Shown here: piece after piece, positions 19,770-30,975 of the stretch
Layout: each line of letters begins with the position of its first letter
Numbering within the stretch: position 1 is the stretch's first letter
Assembly: GCA_030847615.1 (NCBI GenBank)
Contig: JAUMIR010000014.1
Location: forward strand, 11,694,501-11,758,500
DNA from: Gambelia wislizenii
Taxonomy: Eukaryota; Chordata; Lepidosauria; Squamata; Crotaphytidae
DNA length: 64,000 bases
Reading direction: 5' to 3'
Position numbers and translations under genes: made by a program
The notes under the pieces: generated by a model
Databases searched by the model: none
Seen by the model: the letters and a program-made list of their open reading frames with translations, nothing else
Told to the model about the DNA's origin: nothing

Positions 19770-19855
19770 AGTGCAATCCTATACATGTCTATTCAAAAGG
19801 AATTCCCACTGAGTTCAATGAAGTTTACCCCCAGGATTTGCAGCCTAGAAGCTCT
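19770..19855. repeat. Short lizard-type repeat (GCAATCCTATACATGTCTA)
   Basis: Matches half of a short palindromic element that I remember as very common in lizard genomes (CAATCCTATgCATGTCTA...GAGTTCAATG). Confidence 0.55.
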
Positions 19856-20144
19856 CACAAAGAATTGAACACCAGTTTTCTAATGTTTCATCTTTATGGG
19901 TGTTTTTCCTCGCGTAGCAAGTCTATCAGAAGCTTGCATGGGGCTCTTCTTAGAGCAAAACCATAAACTGAAAGAACACAGTATCTGAAGTCTCCGAAGG
20001 AGGCTTGATGGGAAATGAGGTTCAGTAGGAGACAGTGGTCAGCGGGGAAGGGGTTAAACCTTCCTCTTTGACCCTCCACCAACTGTGGCCTCAACTCTCC
20101 TCCCTTCCAGCTCTTTTTCTCTAATGGAAAAAGTTCTCTGTTAG

Positions 20145-20350
20145 AACTTTAGAACACTCACCACCATGTAATTTGTAGTTTCGTAAGACCTTGGAAAAGT
20201 TCTCTTTTATAAAAAAAAAAACACCCAAAAAACAAAACAAAAGAAAAACCCTACAACTTTCACCAAACTACAAATCCTAGGATTCTATAGGAATGCGCCA
20301 TGGCAAATAATCCAGTTTCACACTGGATAATTTGTGTAGTGTGGATCTGG
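20145..20350. mobile_element. MITE family A copy (ATAATCC subtype)
   Basis: Right arm: CAAACTACAAATCCTAGGATT, GCGCCATGGCAAATAATCC. The left arm is decayed. Confidence 0.6.
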
Positions 20351-20454
20351 CCTAAAAGAAAGTTTGCCAAGCTTTGAATTGGACTCAAAGAAACTGGTAG
20401 GTATGACTGGATTCTGGAGATGTGCATGTTGGCCTCCTGTAAAGTTTTCCATAT

Positions 20455-20735
20455 GAATGGGGACCAAATTTCTCACAACCCCTGTATTTGTGGGATTCGT
20501 AACAGTGGATTCACTTACCCAAATAAAAACGGTATGCTTCTGCAGGAAGCTGACTATAGAGTCCCACTGGAGGACCTAGAAGATGCCAGAAGAGGTGTTC
20601 ATTCTAGGCATCTTCTGGTCCTTCAGTGCAATTCTATGGTATGCTTGGGCTGGATGTCATTCACTTTAACAAGGTTCAGTATTATCAGCAGTTTCTGGTA
20701 TCCCCGCAGATATGGGGGACATACTGTATAAAATA
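20455..20735. mobile_element. MITE family B copy
   Basis: Central palindrome GGAGGACCTAGAAGATGCC / GGCATCTTCTGGTCC and right end CAGATATGGGGGACATACTGTA. Confidence 0.65.
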
Positions 20736-20794
20736 TGACTTTTATATGGAATACTTTCCATTGCAAGTATCCCAGGCTGCCTCCACTAGCTATC

Positions 20795-21360
20795 TCTTAG
20801 AATCATAGAATTATAGAGTTGGAAGAGACCACAAGGGCCATCTAGTCCAAACCCCCCCCCCCGCCATGCAGGAATACACAACAAATCATTCCCAACAGAT
20901 GGCCATCCAACCTCTGCTTAAAAATCTCCAAAGAAGGAGACTCCACCACACTCCCAGGCAATGTATTCCACTTCCGAACAGGTCTTAAAGTCAGAAAGTT
21001 CTTCCTAATGTTTAGGTGGAATCTCTTTTCCAGGAGTTTGAGTCCATTGCTCTGTGTCCTAGTCTTCGGAGCAGCAGAAAACAAGCTTGCCGCATCCTCA
21101 GTATGACATCCCTTCCAATATTTAAACATGGCTATCATGTCACCTCTTAACCTTCTCTTCTCCAGACTAAACATGCCCAGCTGCCTAAGCCGCTCCTCAT
21201 AGGGCATAATGGCTTCCAGACCTCCCACCATCCTGGTCGCCCTCCTCTGGTCACGTTCCATCTTCTCAATATCCTTCCTGAATTGTGGTGCCCAGAACTG
21301 GACAACAGTATTCCAGGCGAGGTCTGACCAACGCAGAATAGAGTGGTGCTATTACTTCCC
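20795..21360 (-). mobile_element. CR1 LINE 3' end
   Basis: The minus strand encodes MVGGLEAIMPYEERLRQLG, FKYWKGCHTEDAASLF and [10 protein letters not shown]. It is 5' truncated, with a normal 3' UTR end at GATTCTAAG. Confidence 0.92.
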
Positions 21361-21364
21361 TTGA

Positions 21365-22270
21365 TCTAGAGTGACACTATACTCCAATACTCTTGCTCTG
21401 CTGAATGATCTGCATCCAGCAAATAAAGCAGCATCTAGAGGCTAAAGGTAGTTTTCAAATGTCCCCATGCAAATTTTCCAATTGTGTCTAGTTGTATTAT
21501 ATGCAGATCTTTCATCTTTACAGTCTAAGAAACTTGAAGAAACCCCTCCGAAAATAGATTGGTTCATAATAACTATTTAATTTCGCCTCCCAGTTCCCCC
21601 ACCCACCCAGTGTTTGAGGGCCAGTTTTTCATTTGATGTGACAATTGCAGTTGCTGTGCCTACGGGGCTACACCCATGTTTCCTTCCCACGGCAAATGCA
21701 CAGAATGCTTCCCTCATTCCTGGCTTTGGCAGCTTGCACTGAACCTCAGCTGGAACCAGAGTTTTGAAATGAGCAATAAATGACGTTCACTGTGACATGT
21801 TTAGCCAATTAAACATACTGTGCCAGAGGCAATGTTGGAAGTCTCCTGAGCATGGAAAGAACTTGAGATGTATGCTATAGTCCTGACCAGTCACCACCCC
21901 CTTCTTACAGGATGCAAGAAAGCGTATCAGCATTGTAATAGAGATAACACACAACTTTTCTGTGTATCACTTAATTTTAGGGCAAGAATGGGTAAAATGT
22001 GGGCTGCATGATGCCCCTGAGACCCACTTCCAAGGCCCCTGAAACCCCCACAGGTCCCCCAAAGCCTCCAACGTCTTCTTCTTCTTCTTCCTCTTATTAT
22101 TATTATTATTAAAAAATCTACCCAATTTTTGTCCCCAAATCATGCAGAAAGACCCCCAAATGCATGGAAAACTTGTGAAAATTCTCCCCACCACATCCTC
22201 AAAGCAGCCCAGAAGCCTGTACCAAGTCTGTCTATTAAATAACAAGACTGTGTTTCTACCTTTCAGCCAA
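21365..22270. other. Intronic sequence with (CTT)n/(ATT)n run
   Basis: Only a CTTCTTCTTCCTCTTATTATT stretch at about 22075-22112 is notable. Confidence 0.45.
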
Positions 22271-22279
22271 ATCAGGGAG

Positions 22280-23180
22280 AACTGATTGTGAACGCTTGAG
22301 TGGTGACCTTGAACATGTCTCAACCTGCATGACAAACATCAACACTCTCGGCCATTCAGTTAATTATCAGTCATCGTTTAAAGCAGCTGTGTTGTCTGTG
22401 GTGTGCTGGGAAAAATGTTAGGTTTAAAAGTTGAGCAACATGACATTCTGCAGCAACTTGAGGCGGACCCAAACCTTTTTCAAAAAAATCATCACTTGTG
22501 ATGAAACTTGGATCTTCCAGTATGATTCTGAGACAAAACAACAGTCAATGCACTGAAAAACACCATCATCACCAAGAATGAAAAAAAGCATTCTTTTTTT
22601 CATTCAAAGCCATGCTCGTAGTTTGTTTGGTTTGACATCAAGGACATAATTTGGGCAGAATGGGTTCCAGAAGGCAGAACAGTGAACCAGCATTATTATA
22701 AGGATGTTTTGACAAAGCTGAGAGAAAGAGTCAGGGGGAAAAAAGGCCAGAATTGTGGGAAAATGGTTTCATTCTTCATCAGAACAATGTGCCTGCTCAC
22801 ACAACACTTTCTCTGAAGCAGTTTTTGGCTGATAAACACATAATTACACTTGAACATCCTCCATATTCACGAGATTTGGCATAGTGCGACTTTTTTCTTT
22901 TCCCTAAAGTGAAATCGGTGTTTAAAGGAACATGTTTTGAGTCAACTGATGCAGATGCAGAATGAAGAAAGCGGCAGGTGTGTTGACACAGCTGACAGAA
23001 ACTGATCTGCTATGCACAGTGGCAGAAACTGATCTGTTCCACGCTTTCAACCAGTGGAAAACAAGACTCCATTGGTGTGTAAGTGTGAATGGGAGTATAT
23101 TGAAGGGAACAAGCATTAGAACTGTAATACATATAAATAAAGATGGATTATTGTATCAGTCTCGTTATTTTAATAGACAG
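22280..23180 (+). pseudogene. Mariner-like transposase (dead copy)
   Basis: Frames jump between recognisable blocks: CDETWIFQYDSETKQQSMHW, WAEWVPEGRTVNQHYYKDVL, LHQNNVPAHTTLSLKQFLA, EHPPYSRDLA followed by a stop, and CDFFLFPKVKSVFKGTCFES. These are the mariner catalytic core in order. The second acidic position (usually Asp in H-x-D-N-A-P) is Asn here and there is a stop after DLA, so the protein cannot work. Terminal repeats are not clear to me. Confidence 0.85.
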
Positions 23181-23290
23181 TCCTTGTATTGCCATCAGTT
23201 GTCTCCATTTCCTTTTGCGGTTCCTCTCAAAATGGTGACAGGAAGTGAAGTGATGTTACCTCCTATTGCCATTTTGAGAGGGACTCCAGG

Positions 23291-23920
23291 AGGGAGTGGA
23301 GGTATTTGAGCTTGCTGTGGGGAGTGCGGCCCATGGGGAGGGGGGTCTGAGAAGAAATTGCCTTCCTAGACATGTATTAGGGCATCTGCCCCTAAAAAGG
23401 AATATTGAGAATGGACACAGATTATGGATTTTGAGAGCAGCTCTTGGGGCTAAGCACATTATCTTTCACATAATGAAATCAGAGTCTACATGACATCTAG
23501 AAAGCAGGAGGGAGGACCTGGTACAGCCTGCCATAAAGGAGAAAATAAGTTTCACAGGATTGAGGCAGAAAAAGAAAATATTTCAGTATACTATCCACTT
23601 TTGGGCGTTGAGGACTGAACCTATGTAGTTGAGCATTGCAAGTGTTCCTTGTTCCATGTCAACTTCCCTATTCCTTACCTCCCCTCACCTCCCTTAACCA
23701 ATGGTGTGGTTGTCTAGTCTCTGTGTGTACCTGTTACACCAATGTTTTCACTGTGTGTGTGTCAGCAAGTTTGGATGATTTTGTGTTGTACCATTAACCA
23801 CAGTTAGTTTTTGGTTTGCAAGATCATCAGAAAAGGAGGGGAAGAATGATTCCCTGGGATGTCTGTGTTTTTGATATATTCGAAAAAAAGAAGCAATTAA
23901 AACCTTAAGTAAATAAGTCA
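23291..23920. other. Intronic sequence, nothing recognised
   Basis: A 13-bp inverted repeat, CCTCTCAAAATGG / CCATTTTGAGAGG (about 23223-23282), lies just before it; nothing else named. Confidence 0.4.
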
Positions 23921-23924
23921 TAGA

Positions 23925-24015
23925 ATCATAGAGTTGGAAGAGACCACAAGGGCCATCTAGTCCAACCCCCTGTCCTGCAGGAATACACAATCAAAGCATT
24001 CCTGACAGATGGCCA
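23925..24015 (-). mobile_element. CR1 LINE tail (short)
   Basis: Antisense CR1 3' UTR (GAATCATAGAGTTGGAAG, CCATCTAGTCCAACC). Confidence 0.85.
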
Positions 24016-24787
24016 GGAAATACAAACTGTTACACGGTATTTTTTGTTTGCTTGCAGAAAGGGCAGAATGGGTGTAAGAAACAGCAAGTGGGAATGAAGT
24101 CACACTCTAGGTGGGATGAGTAACCCTTTTTAGTTACGTTTAACAGTTACTTTTTAGGGCATTTTTAGGGCTGTTCCAACAGGGAAGTTTTAAGCCATTC
24201 TCTTCACAATCCTTAGGTTCCCCTTCCCCTCTTCCCATTATAGAGCTAACTCGAAAGGAGTGATGTAACAACACAGCAAGTAACTTTTGAAAATGCTGCA
24301 ATAAACAATGAAAAAATTACCCCCTTTCAAAAATTAAAAAATACACCAAGAAGACTATAACACATAATGGGAATCAACTACTTTACAAAGAAACTTTCTG
24401 GGCCTTGCACCACACAGAACATTCATCCTTCCTGCACGTTTGCTACAGGGACAAGTGAACCCGGAGAAGGGTTCCAGCAATTACAGAGCGGCAGTTCTCC
24501 TGATGGACAGAAGAGGGCAGCAAATGATGGAGGACAGAGGAAGCCACACATGATCTCCCACAGCCTGTGAATTCTAGGGGAGCACTCATTAAATCCTAGG
24601 AGAGAATTGTTGGGCTGCCCTAAGAAATAAACATATTAAACAATTAGGGACTCCAGCTGCAAGCCTAAGCACTCAGAGAAAAGGACTGCCTGTTGTGTCT
24701 ATGTACACTTTACTGTTCTGTCTTTGCCTCAGTTTATTCACTGCATGGGGGTAGAGTGCGTGCAGGATTCTGCCACTGCCCTGTGTC
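24016..24787. other. Intronic sequence with unclassified repeat
   Basis: About 24080-24200 is related to 42040-42170 (both contain GTGGGAATG..., a GTTA-rich middle and GGTTTTAAGCCATTtTCTT-like text). No class assigned. Confidence 0.35.
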
Positions 24788-24803
24788 AGAAAGATCAGGT
24801 CCC

Positions 24804-24939
24804 GATCATATGGATAAGCTAAGACAAGGGAATAAAGAAAGGGGGGGGGAAGGAGTAGGTTACCCCCAATATTTCTGTATCCTTAGTCTGCTATGGAATT
24901 GAATATGCAAACTTAATAAAAATAATTTAAAAAAAAAAA
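24804..24939 (+). mobile_element. L1-type 3' end, 136 bp, with 16-bp target duplication
   Basis: Flanked by identical AGAAAGATCAGGTCCC (24788-24803 and 24940-24955). It ends AACTTAATAAAAATAATTT plus poly(A). This is the signature of an extremely 5'-truncated L1 (or L1-mobilised) insertion. Confidence 0.85.
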
Positions 24940-24955
24940 AGAAAGATCAGGTCCC

Positions 24956-25488
24956 TTCTTAGCAAAATGACTTAGCCTCAAAGAGAGAGACAGGGAGAGA
25001 GAGAGAGAGGTTGCTCATCATGTCTCTGCATGAGTTCTTCCTTCCAAAAAGGAGGCACCTTCAGATCAATGGTTGGCATATGAAGACCAGGAGGGGCTGC
25101 TCTGATTCTTGCTCTTAACATACTCCGAATTCTTAACACTGTCTGACTTGCAACCCTGTACTGGTACAAGAAGAAAGTGACCAGGAAGCTTCAGATATTG
25201 GTGGGGGAGGTGGGACAGAAATGTAAAATAAACCAAACAAACTTAGCTCCAATTCCACATATATATACAGTCAAACTACCCACAAAGAAAGTACCTGAGC
25301 CCATGCATGTACAGCATTAGTTTTTTCAATTTATTTATCTTCCATCTCAGGCTTGCCTTTCCCACTTCCACTGCTGCAGAATATTTCTAACCTGCTATTT
25401 CCCCTTAAAACTACCTTGGCTCGTGTTCACAGGGGTGCATATGCAGAATGGAGTAATCAAGGTCAGCAGCTGGGACTAGGGGCCTTTT
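24956..25488. other. Intronic sequence with (GA)n run
   Basis: A (GA)n run at about 24980-25008; nothing else recognised. Confidence 0.45.
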
Positions 25489-25489
25489 C

Positions 25490-25700
25490 ATACCACACAA
25501 TGATAGCGCTATGATTCTGGTTTAACTGACATGGTGACATCCTATGGAATCCTGGGATTTGCAATTTAGGGAGCATTACTTAGAATTCTCAGCCAGAGAG
25601 CTCTAGTACCTCACCAAACTAAAAAAGCCAGGTTTCCACAGGATGTAGCCAGAGCAGTTAAAATGGAATCATAGTACTATCATTGTGAAGTGTGAAAGGG
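25490..25700. mobile_element. MITE family A copy
   Basis: Ends GGGGCCTTTTCATACCACAC and GTGTGAAAGGGCCCC are inverted. Arms CTATGGAATCCTGGGATTT and CAGGTTTCCACAGGATG. Confidence 0.8.
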
Positions 25701-25741
25701 CCCCAGCACAGGTCTGTCTGACGTCAGCTTTAAATCTCATG

Positions 25742-25965
25742 GGGGATCCACACTGCACAATCATAGCGCTATGATTCCAATCTAACTGCCACGGCAACAT
25801 CTAATGTCATTTTGTGACCAGCAGTTTAGAGAGGGGTATTTAGAATTCTCAGCTGAAGAGCTTTAGCTCCTCATCAAATTACAAATCCCCAGAATTTCCA
25901 TAAGATGTTGCCGTGGCAGTTCAAGTGGAATTGTAGGCTCTACCTGTGTGGTGTGAAAGGAAAAA
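25742..25965. mobile_element. MITE family A copy
   Basis: Second copy of the same subtype about 40 bp further on: GATCCACACTGCACAATCAT to TGTGTGGTGTGAAAGG. Confidence 0.75.
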
Positions 25966-26349
25966 GGACAGCAATTCGTTTTACAGGTTCAGCTGGAGCC
26001 TGTAGACCTGGTAACCCTATGCTCTGAATAGTATCTACAACTCTTGTGTCTACTTCACCATCCCAGCTGCCTTGAATTCTAACTGAGGGCTTGTCTATAC
26101 GAGGCTATACAATGAGGACTGATGAGCAGTAATGCCAATTCACAGCAGCTTTCATTGGTCTCAACAATTTTTTTACAAGATTGCAGGCTTGCAAAGCTAT
26201 CTACATTCGTTGTTCAAACAGGCATGCCTCCAAATCAAGATGTTGGGTGTAAGTGAATTACTCATGTTTTTATTGTCACCAGTTGCCGTCACTGAAAAAA
26301 AAAAACACGGATATCTAAAGTGCGGAAGTGCAATATTCAACTTAAAATC

Positions 26350-26750
26350 TCTCTCTGTCTCAGGCTTTTCTTCGCAAACGAAGATTCAGGAAGGACTCAT
26401 CCTGTGCTTTCTGCAAGCGCGCTGATGACTAAGAAGGCCAATTCGAGATAAACAAGTCTGATTGCAGAAAGCACAGCAGAAGGTCTCCTTGGGTGATGTT
26501 TCTGGGTTGTGATTCTTTCTGCGTTGTCGTTTCTCTTCAAGACTTGTTTGGTGTGAGTTCTCAAATAAGGCTGCAGCATTGTGGATAGTGCGTCTCCATG
26601 CCTCCTGATGTGAGGCCAGGGCGGACCATTGTTGGTGATGAATTTGGTCAAGCCTAAGATGTTGTTTCAGGGAGTCCTTGTATTGTTTTTTTGGAGCACC
26701 CCTCTTACGCTGACCCATGGCGAGTTCACCATAGAATACTATTTTGGAGT
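26350..26750 (-). mobile_element. RTE-like LINE, 3' fragment
   Basis: The minus strand encodes MGQRKRGAPKKQYKDSLKQH, REWRRT-like and FCCAFCNQTCLSRIGLLSHQ then RMSPS and a stop, matching the C-terminus of the element at 45155-49148. The 5' end (26720-26790) shows local duplications of CACCGTAGAGTACTATTT. Confidence 0.9.
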
Positions 26751-26786
26751 ACTATTTTGGTACACCGTAGAGTACTATTTATTTAA

Positions 26787-27602
26787 ATAAATAGTTCGTT
26801 CTGTTTCCTGGACAAAACAGAACGAACAGTCTTGGATGGGGACCGCACAGAGGAAGTGGCTGTGGAGGAGAGGGTCACTTCACAGACACAGGAAGTAGAC
26901 AGCTGGAGGAATGTCACATACAGAACAAGAAAATCCAGGGATTCTTCGAGCAGCTTGCAGCTACAGAATCGATTCGAAGCCCTTTCCCTTATCAAGGACA
27001 ATGAGGAAGAACAGCATGGACAGACTTCAGGGGTAGAGCAGGGGACCTTGGGAGGACCACCGCAAGGAACAGCAGCTGCGAAGCCTCAGCGGAGGCGTGT
27101 GGTGGTAGTGGGGGACTCCTTGCTGCAGGGTACAGAAGCAGTGGTTTGTGGGCCTGACAAGATGTCTCGGGAGGTGTGTTGTCTCCCTGGGGCAAAGATC
27201 TGTGATGTGACCGAGAGGCTGACAAGACTTGTCAAGCCTACGGATCATTACCCCTTCCTTTTGGTCCATATGGGAACCAATGATTCTGCAAGGCACAGCT
27301 TTCCCAAGATCAGAAGAGATTATGAGGCCCTGGGGAGGAAGCTGAAAGAAATGGACGCACAGGTTGTCATCTCGTCTCTTCTGCCAGTTGAAGGGCATGG
27401 TCCAAGAAGGGAGAGGAAAATAGCCGACATAAACAACTGGCTCTGTAGATGGTGTCGCCGAGAACAAATTGGATTCTTGGATCATGGACTGCGCTTCCAT
27501 GAGGGGGGACTTCTGGCAAGAGATGGGGTGCATCTTACAACAGTTGGAAGAAACATTTTTGCCAACAGTCTCAAGAATTTGATCAGGAGGGCTTTAAACT
27601 GA
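26787..27602 (+). CDS. CR1 LINE ORF1, SGNH/GDSL esterase-type protein (5' incomplete)
   Basis: The frame is open from before 26800 and closes at 27602. The C-terminal 180 residues show the SGNH-hydrolase blocks in order: VVVVGDSLLQG (Ser nucleophile), HMGTND (Asn) and LARDGVHLTTVG (Asp/His). CR1-group ORF1 proteins are known to carry such an esterase domain. There is no convincing ATG for the full protein; the frame enters from the foldback junction at 26794-26827, so the 5' end of the element is probably truncated. ORF2 begins a few bases after the stop (from 27608). Confidence 0.85.
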   Translation: MNSSFCFLDKTERTVLDGDRTEEVAVEERVTSQTQEVDSWRNVTYRTRKSRDSSSSLQLQNRFEALSLIKDNEEEQHGQTSGVEQGTLGGPPQGTAAAKPQRRRVVVVGDSLLQGTEAVVCGPDKMSREVCCLPGAKICDVTERLTRLVKPTDHYPFLLVHMGTNDSARHSFPKIRRDYEALGRKLKEMDAQVVISSLLPVEGHGPRRERKIADINNWLCRWCRREQIGFLDHGLRFHEGGLLARDGVHLTTVGRNIFANSLKNLIRRALN

Positions 27603-27607
27603 GTCAA

Positions 27608-30592
27608 ATGGGGGAGGGAGACAGTATTATGGAAGGCAAAAGGGCTGGAGAAAATAGTCAAACTGTCATAGAGGGAACAAGGCAAACAGCGCAAGGACCC
27701 AACAGTGGGAGGCAAAAAAACTTGCACAGGCAGCAAGTAAAGGGAACACATGGTCTTAGATGTCTCTACACTAATGCACAGAGCATGGGAAAGAAGCAAG
27801 ATGAACTTGAACTCCTAGCACTACAAAGCAAGTATGATATAATAGGCATTACTGAAACCTGGTGGGACGAGTCTCATGATTGGAATGTAGGAATAGAGGG
27901 GTATAACCTTTTTAAGAGAAACAGGCCAAACAGGAAAGGAGGAGGAATAGCATTATATGTCAAGGATATTTATACCAGTTAAGAGATCCATGACATCAAT
28001 ACTGGAAGCCAGGTGGAGAGCATCTGGATAAAAATTAAAGGGGAGGGAAACAAAAGGGATGTTATTGTGGGACTCTACTACAGACCCCCAAATCAGACGG
28101 AGGAAATGGATGATGCCTTTCTAGAACAGATGAACACACATGCAGAAAGGAGAGATGTAGTAGTGATGGGTGACTTCAACTATCCTGATATTTGCTGGCA
28201 ATCTAACTCAGCCAAAACTTCAAGGTCTAGCAAATTCCTTACATGCCTGGAAGACAATTTCATGGTCCAAAAGGTGGAAGAGGCAACAAGGCGGTCAGCT
28301 ATTTTAGATCTGATCCTAACCAACAGAGATGACCTGGTTAATGGGGTGCAAGTGGTGGGATCCTTAGGTGAGAGTGATCATGTTCTCCTGGAGTTTGTTA
28401 TACAATGGAAAGGAGAAGCCAGGCATAGTCAGACACGCATTCTTGACTTTAGGAGAGCTGATTTCAATAAACTCAGGGAAATACTGGGGGTGATCCCATG
28501 GTCAGGAATACTAAATGAGAAGAGACCTCAAGACAGATGGGACTTTCTCAAAAGGGAGATACTGAAGGAACAATTTCAAACAGTACCAATGAGGAAGAAA
28601 AATGGGAGGTGTCTCAAGAAACCAGGATGGATGACTAATGAACTTTCAATCGAGCTAAGTTTTAAATGGAACATGTATAGGAAATGGAAAAAGGGGGAAA
28701 TCACCAAAGAAGAATTCAAACAGATAGCGAACACGTGTAGGAGTAAAGTCAGAAAAGCTAAAGCGCAGATTGAGCTCAGGCTTCCTAGGGAGGTTAAGAA
28801 CAATAAAAAGGGTTTCTTTGGGTATGTCCGCAGCAAAAGGAGGAAGAAGGAAATGATAGAGCCACTACATGGAGAAGATGGCAAAATGCTAACAGGGGAC
28901 AGAGAAAAGGCAGAATTACTCAACACCTTCTTTGCCTCAGTGTTTTCAGAAAAGGTAAAGGGGGACCAACCTGAGGATAAAAGTACAGAAGACACAACAG
29001 GGGAAATCCAGCTCAAAATAAGTAAAGAGGTAGTACAGGAATACCTTCTTAATCTAAATGAATTTAAATCTCCAGGACCAGATGAACTACATCCAAGGGT
29101 ACTAAAAGAGCTGGCAAATATAATCTCAGAGCCATTGGCAAAAATATTTGAGAACTCCTGGAGAATAGGAGAAGTCCCAGCAGACTGGAGGAGGGCAAAC
29201 GTTGTCCCCATCTTCAAAAAGGGGAAAAAAGAGGATCCCAACAATTATCGTCCAGTTAGTCTGACATCAATACCAGGGAAGATTCTAGAGCAGATCATTA
29301 AACAGAGAGTCTGTGAACATTTAGAAGGCAATGCCATAATCACAAAAAGTCAACATGGGTTTCAGAGTAACAAGTCATGCCAGACTAATCTGATCTCTTT
29401 TTTTGATAAAGTTACCAGCTTGGTAGATGAAGGGAATGCTGTGGACATTGCATAGCTTGATTTCAGTAAGGCCTCTGACAAGGTTCCCCATGACATTCTT
29501 GCAAACAAGCTTGTAAAATGTGGGCTAGACAAGTTAACTGTCCAATGGATTTGTAATTGGTTGACCGGCCTAACCCAAAGGGTGCTCAGCAATGCCTCCT
29601 CTTCATCTTGGAAAGATGTGACCAGTGGGGTGCCACAGGGTTCTGTCCTGGGCCCAGTGCTATTCAACATCTTTATCAATGACTTGGATGATGGAATTAG
29701 GGGCATACTTATCAAATTTGCAGATGACACCAAATTAGGAGGAGTAGCTAATACCCTAGAGGACAGGATCAAAATTCAGAATGACCTGGAGAGCTGGGCC
29801 AAAGCTAACAAAATGAAATTCAATACGGAGAAATGTAAAGTACTGCATTTAAGGCAGAAAAATGAAATGCATAAATATAGGCTGGGAGAGACCTGGCTGA
29901 ATGAGACTACGTGCGAAAGGGATCTAGGAGTCCTAGTAGACCACAAGTTGAACATGAGCCAACAGTGTGATGCGGCAGCTAAAAAGGCCAATGCGATTTT
30001 GGGCTGTATCAATAGAAGTATAGTGTCTAGATCAAGGGAAGTAATAGTGCCGCTCTATTCTGCCTTGGTCAGACCTCACTTAGAATACTGTGTCCAGTTC
30101 TGGGCACCACAATTAAAAAAGGATATTGACAAATTGGAGCGTGTCCAGAAAAGGGCAACTAAAATGGTGAAAGGTCTGGAAACGATGCCTTATGAGGAGA
30201 GACTTAGGGAGCTGGGTATGTTTAGCCTGGAAAAAAGACGGTTAAGAGGCGATATGATAGCCCTGTTTAAGTATTTGAGGGGATGTCACGCTGAGGATGG
30301 AGCAGGCTTGTTTTCTGCTGCTCCAGAGACTGGAACACGGAGCAATGGGTGCAAGCTCCAGGAACAGAGATTCCACCTCAACATGAGGAGGAACTTTTTG
30401 ACAGTAGGAGCTGTTCGGCAGTGGAACACACTCCCTCGGAGCATGGTGGGGTCTCCTTCCTTGGAGTCTTTAAACAGAGGCTGGATTGCCATCTGTTGGG
30501 GATGCTTTGATCAAGATTTCCTGCATGGCAGGGGGGTTGGACTGGATAGCCCTCGTGGTCTCTTCCAACTCTGCAATTCTATGATTCTATGA
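27608..30592 (+). pseudogene. CR1 LINE ORF2, endonuclease and reverse transcriptase (nearly intact)
   Basis: One frame carries the APE-type endonuclease (NAQSMGKKQDELELL, IGITETWWD, VVMGDFNYPDICW, LGESDHVLLEF), then the RT (KSPGPDELHPRVLKEL, VTSGVPQGSVLGPVLF, KFADDTKLGG) and the CR1 C-terminus ([37 protein letters not shown]). Two nonsense codons interrupt it (TAA at 27980-27982, TAG at 29453-29455) and one base is missing near 30462, shifting the last ~40 codons. The copy at 36740-38405 reads through the second stop with tyrosine. The few lesions suggest a recent insertion. Confidence 0.92.
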
Positions 30593-30600
30593 TTCTATGA
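30576..30600 (+). repeat. CR1 3' terminal octamer repeats
   Basis: Three ATTCTATG units, the standard CR1 end recognised by its RT. Confidence 0.9.
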
Positions 30601-30975
30601 AAAAGGAAAAAATGCTGTTTCATCACCTGAGCACATGATCGCTACGGTGAAAATCCAACATGGCGGTTTGGGGTACTTGCTTTGCCAGCAACCTCCCCCC
30701 CCCACACACACACATCCAACCAATCAGCTTTCCACTTCCACTTTTATAAAAAATGTGCAGCAAAGTAAATTGGTTGTCCCAATGAGCAGAAACGTGCATT
30801 CCCTGTCAAGCTTAAAAAAAAAAATACAGGAAAAGCCACAAACACTTTTCCTGCATAGTTTTTGGCATTTTTGCCCCACCCTCCTTCTGAATATGGCAGA
30901 TTGATACAGGAACTCATTAAGACAAACCGTCTTCTCAAATTCTATCAGGAGTATTTTTGCTGAATAGACAAGCCC

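Larger units (their letters stand above)
26092..30975 (+). mobile_element. GGCTTGTCTATAC-family DNA transposon split by LINEs
   Basis: Left half at 26092-26349 (starts GGGCTTGTCTATACGAGGC) and right half at 30601-30975 (ends TGAATAGACAAGCCC) correspond to one element like the uninterrupted copy at 5993-6650. The 4.2 kb between them are the RTE-like fragment (26350-26750) and the CR1 LINE (about 26800-30600). Confidence 0.75.

Noticed and set aside
23223..23282. CCTCTCAAAATGG / CCATTTTGAGAGG inverted repeat as a regulatory hairpin
   Set aside because: Only 13 bp with a 33-nt loop near a dead mariner; probably a MITE remnant.
26832..30592. Host genes encoding an esterase and a polymerase
   Set aside because: Both belong to one CR1 LINE, with ATTCTATG ends and further copies in the window.
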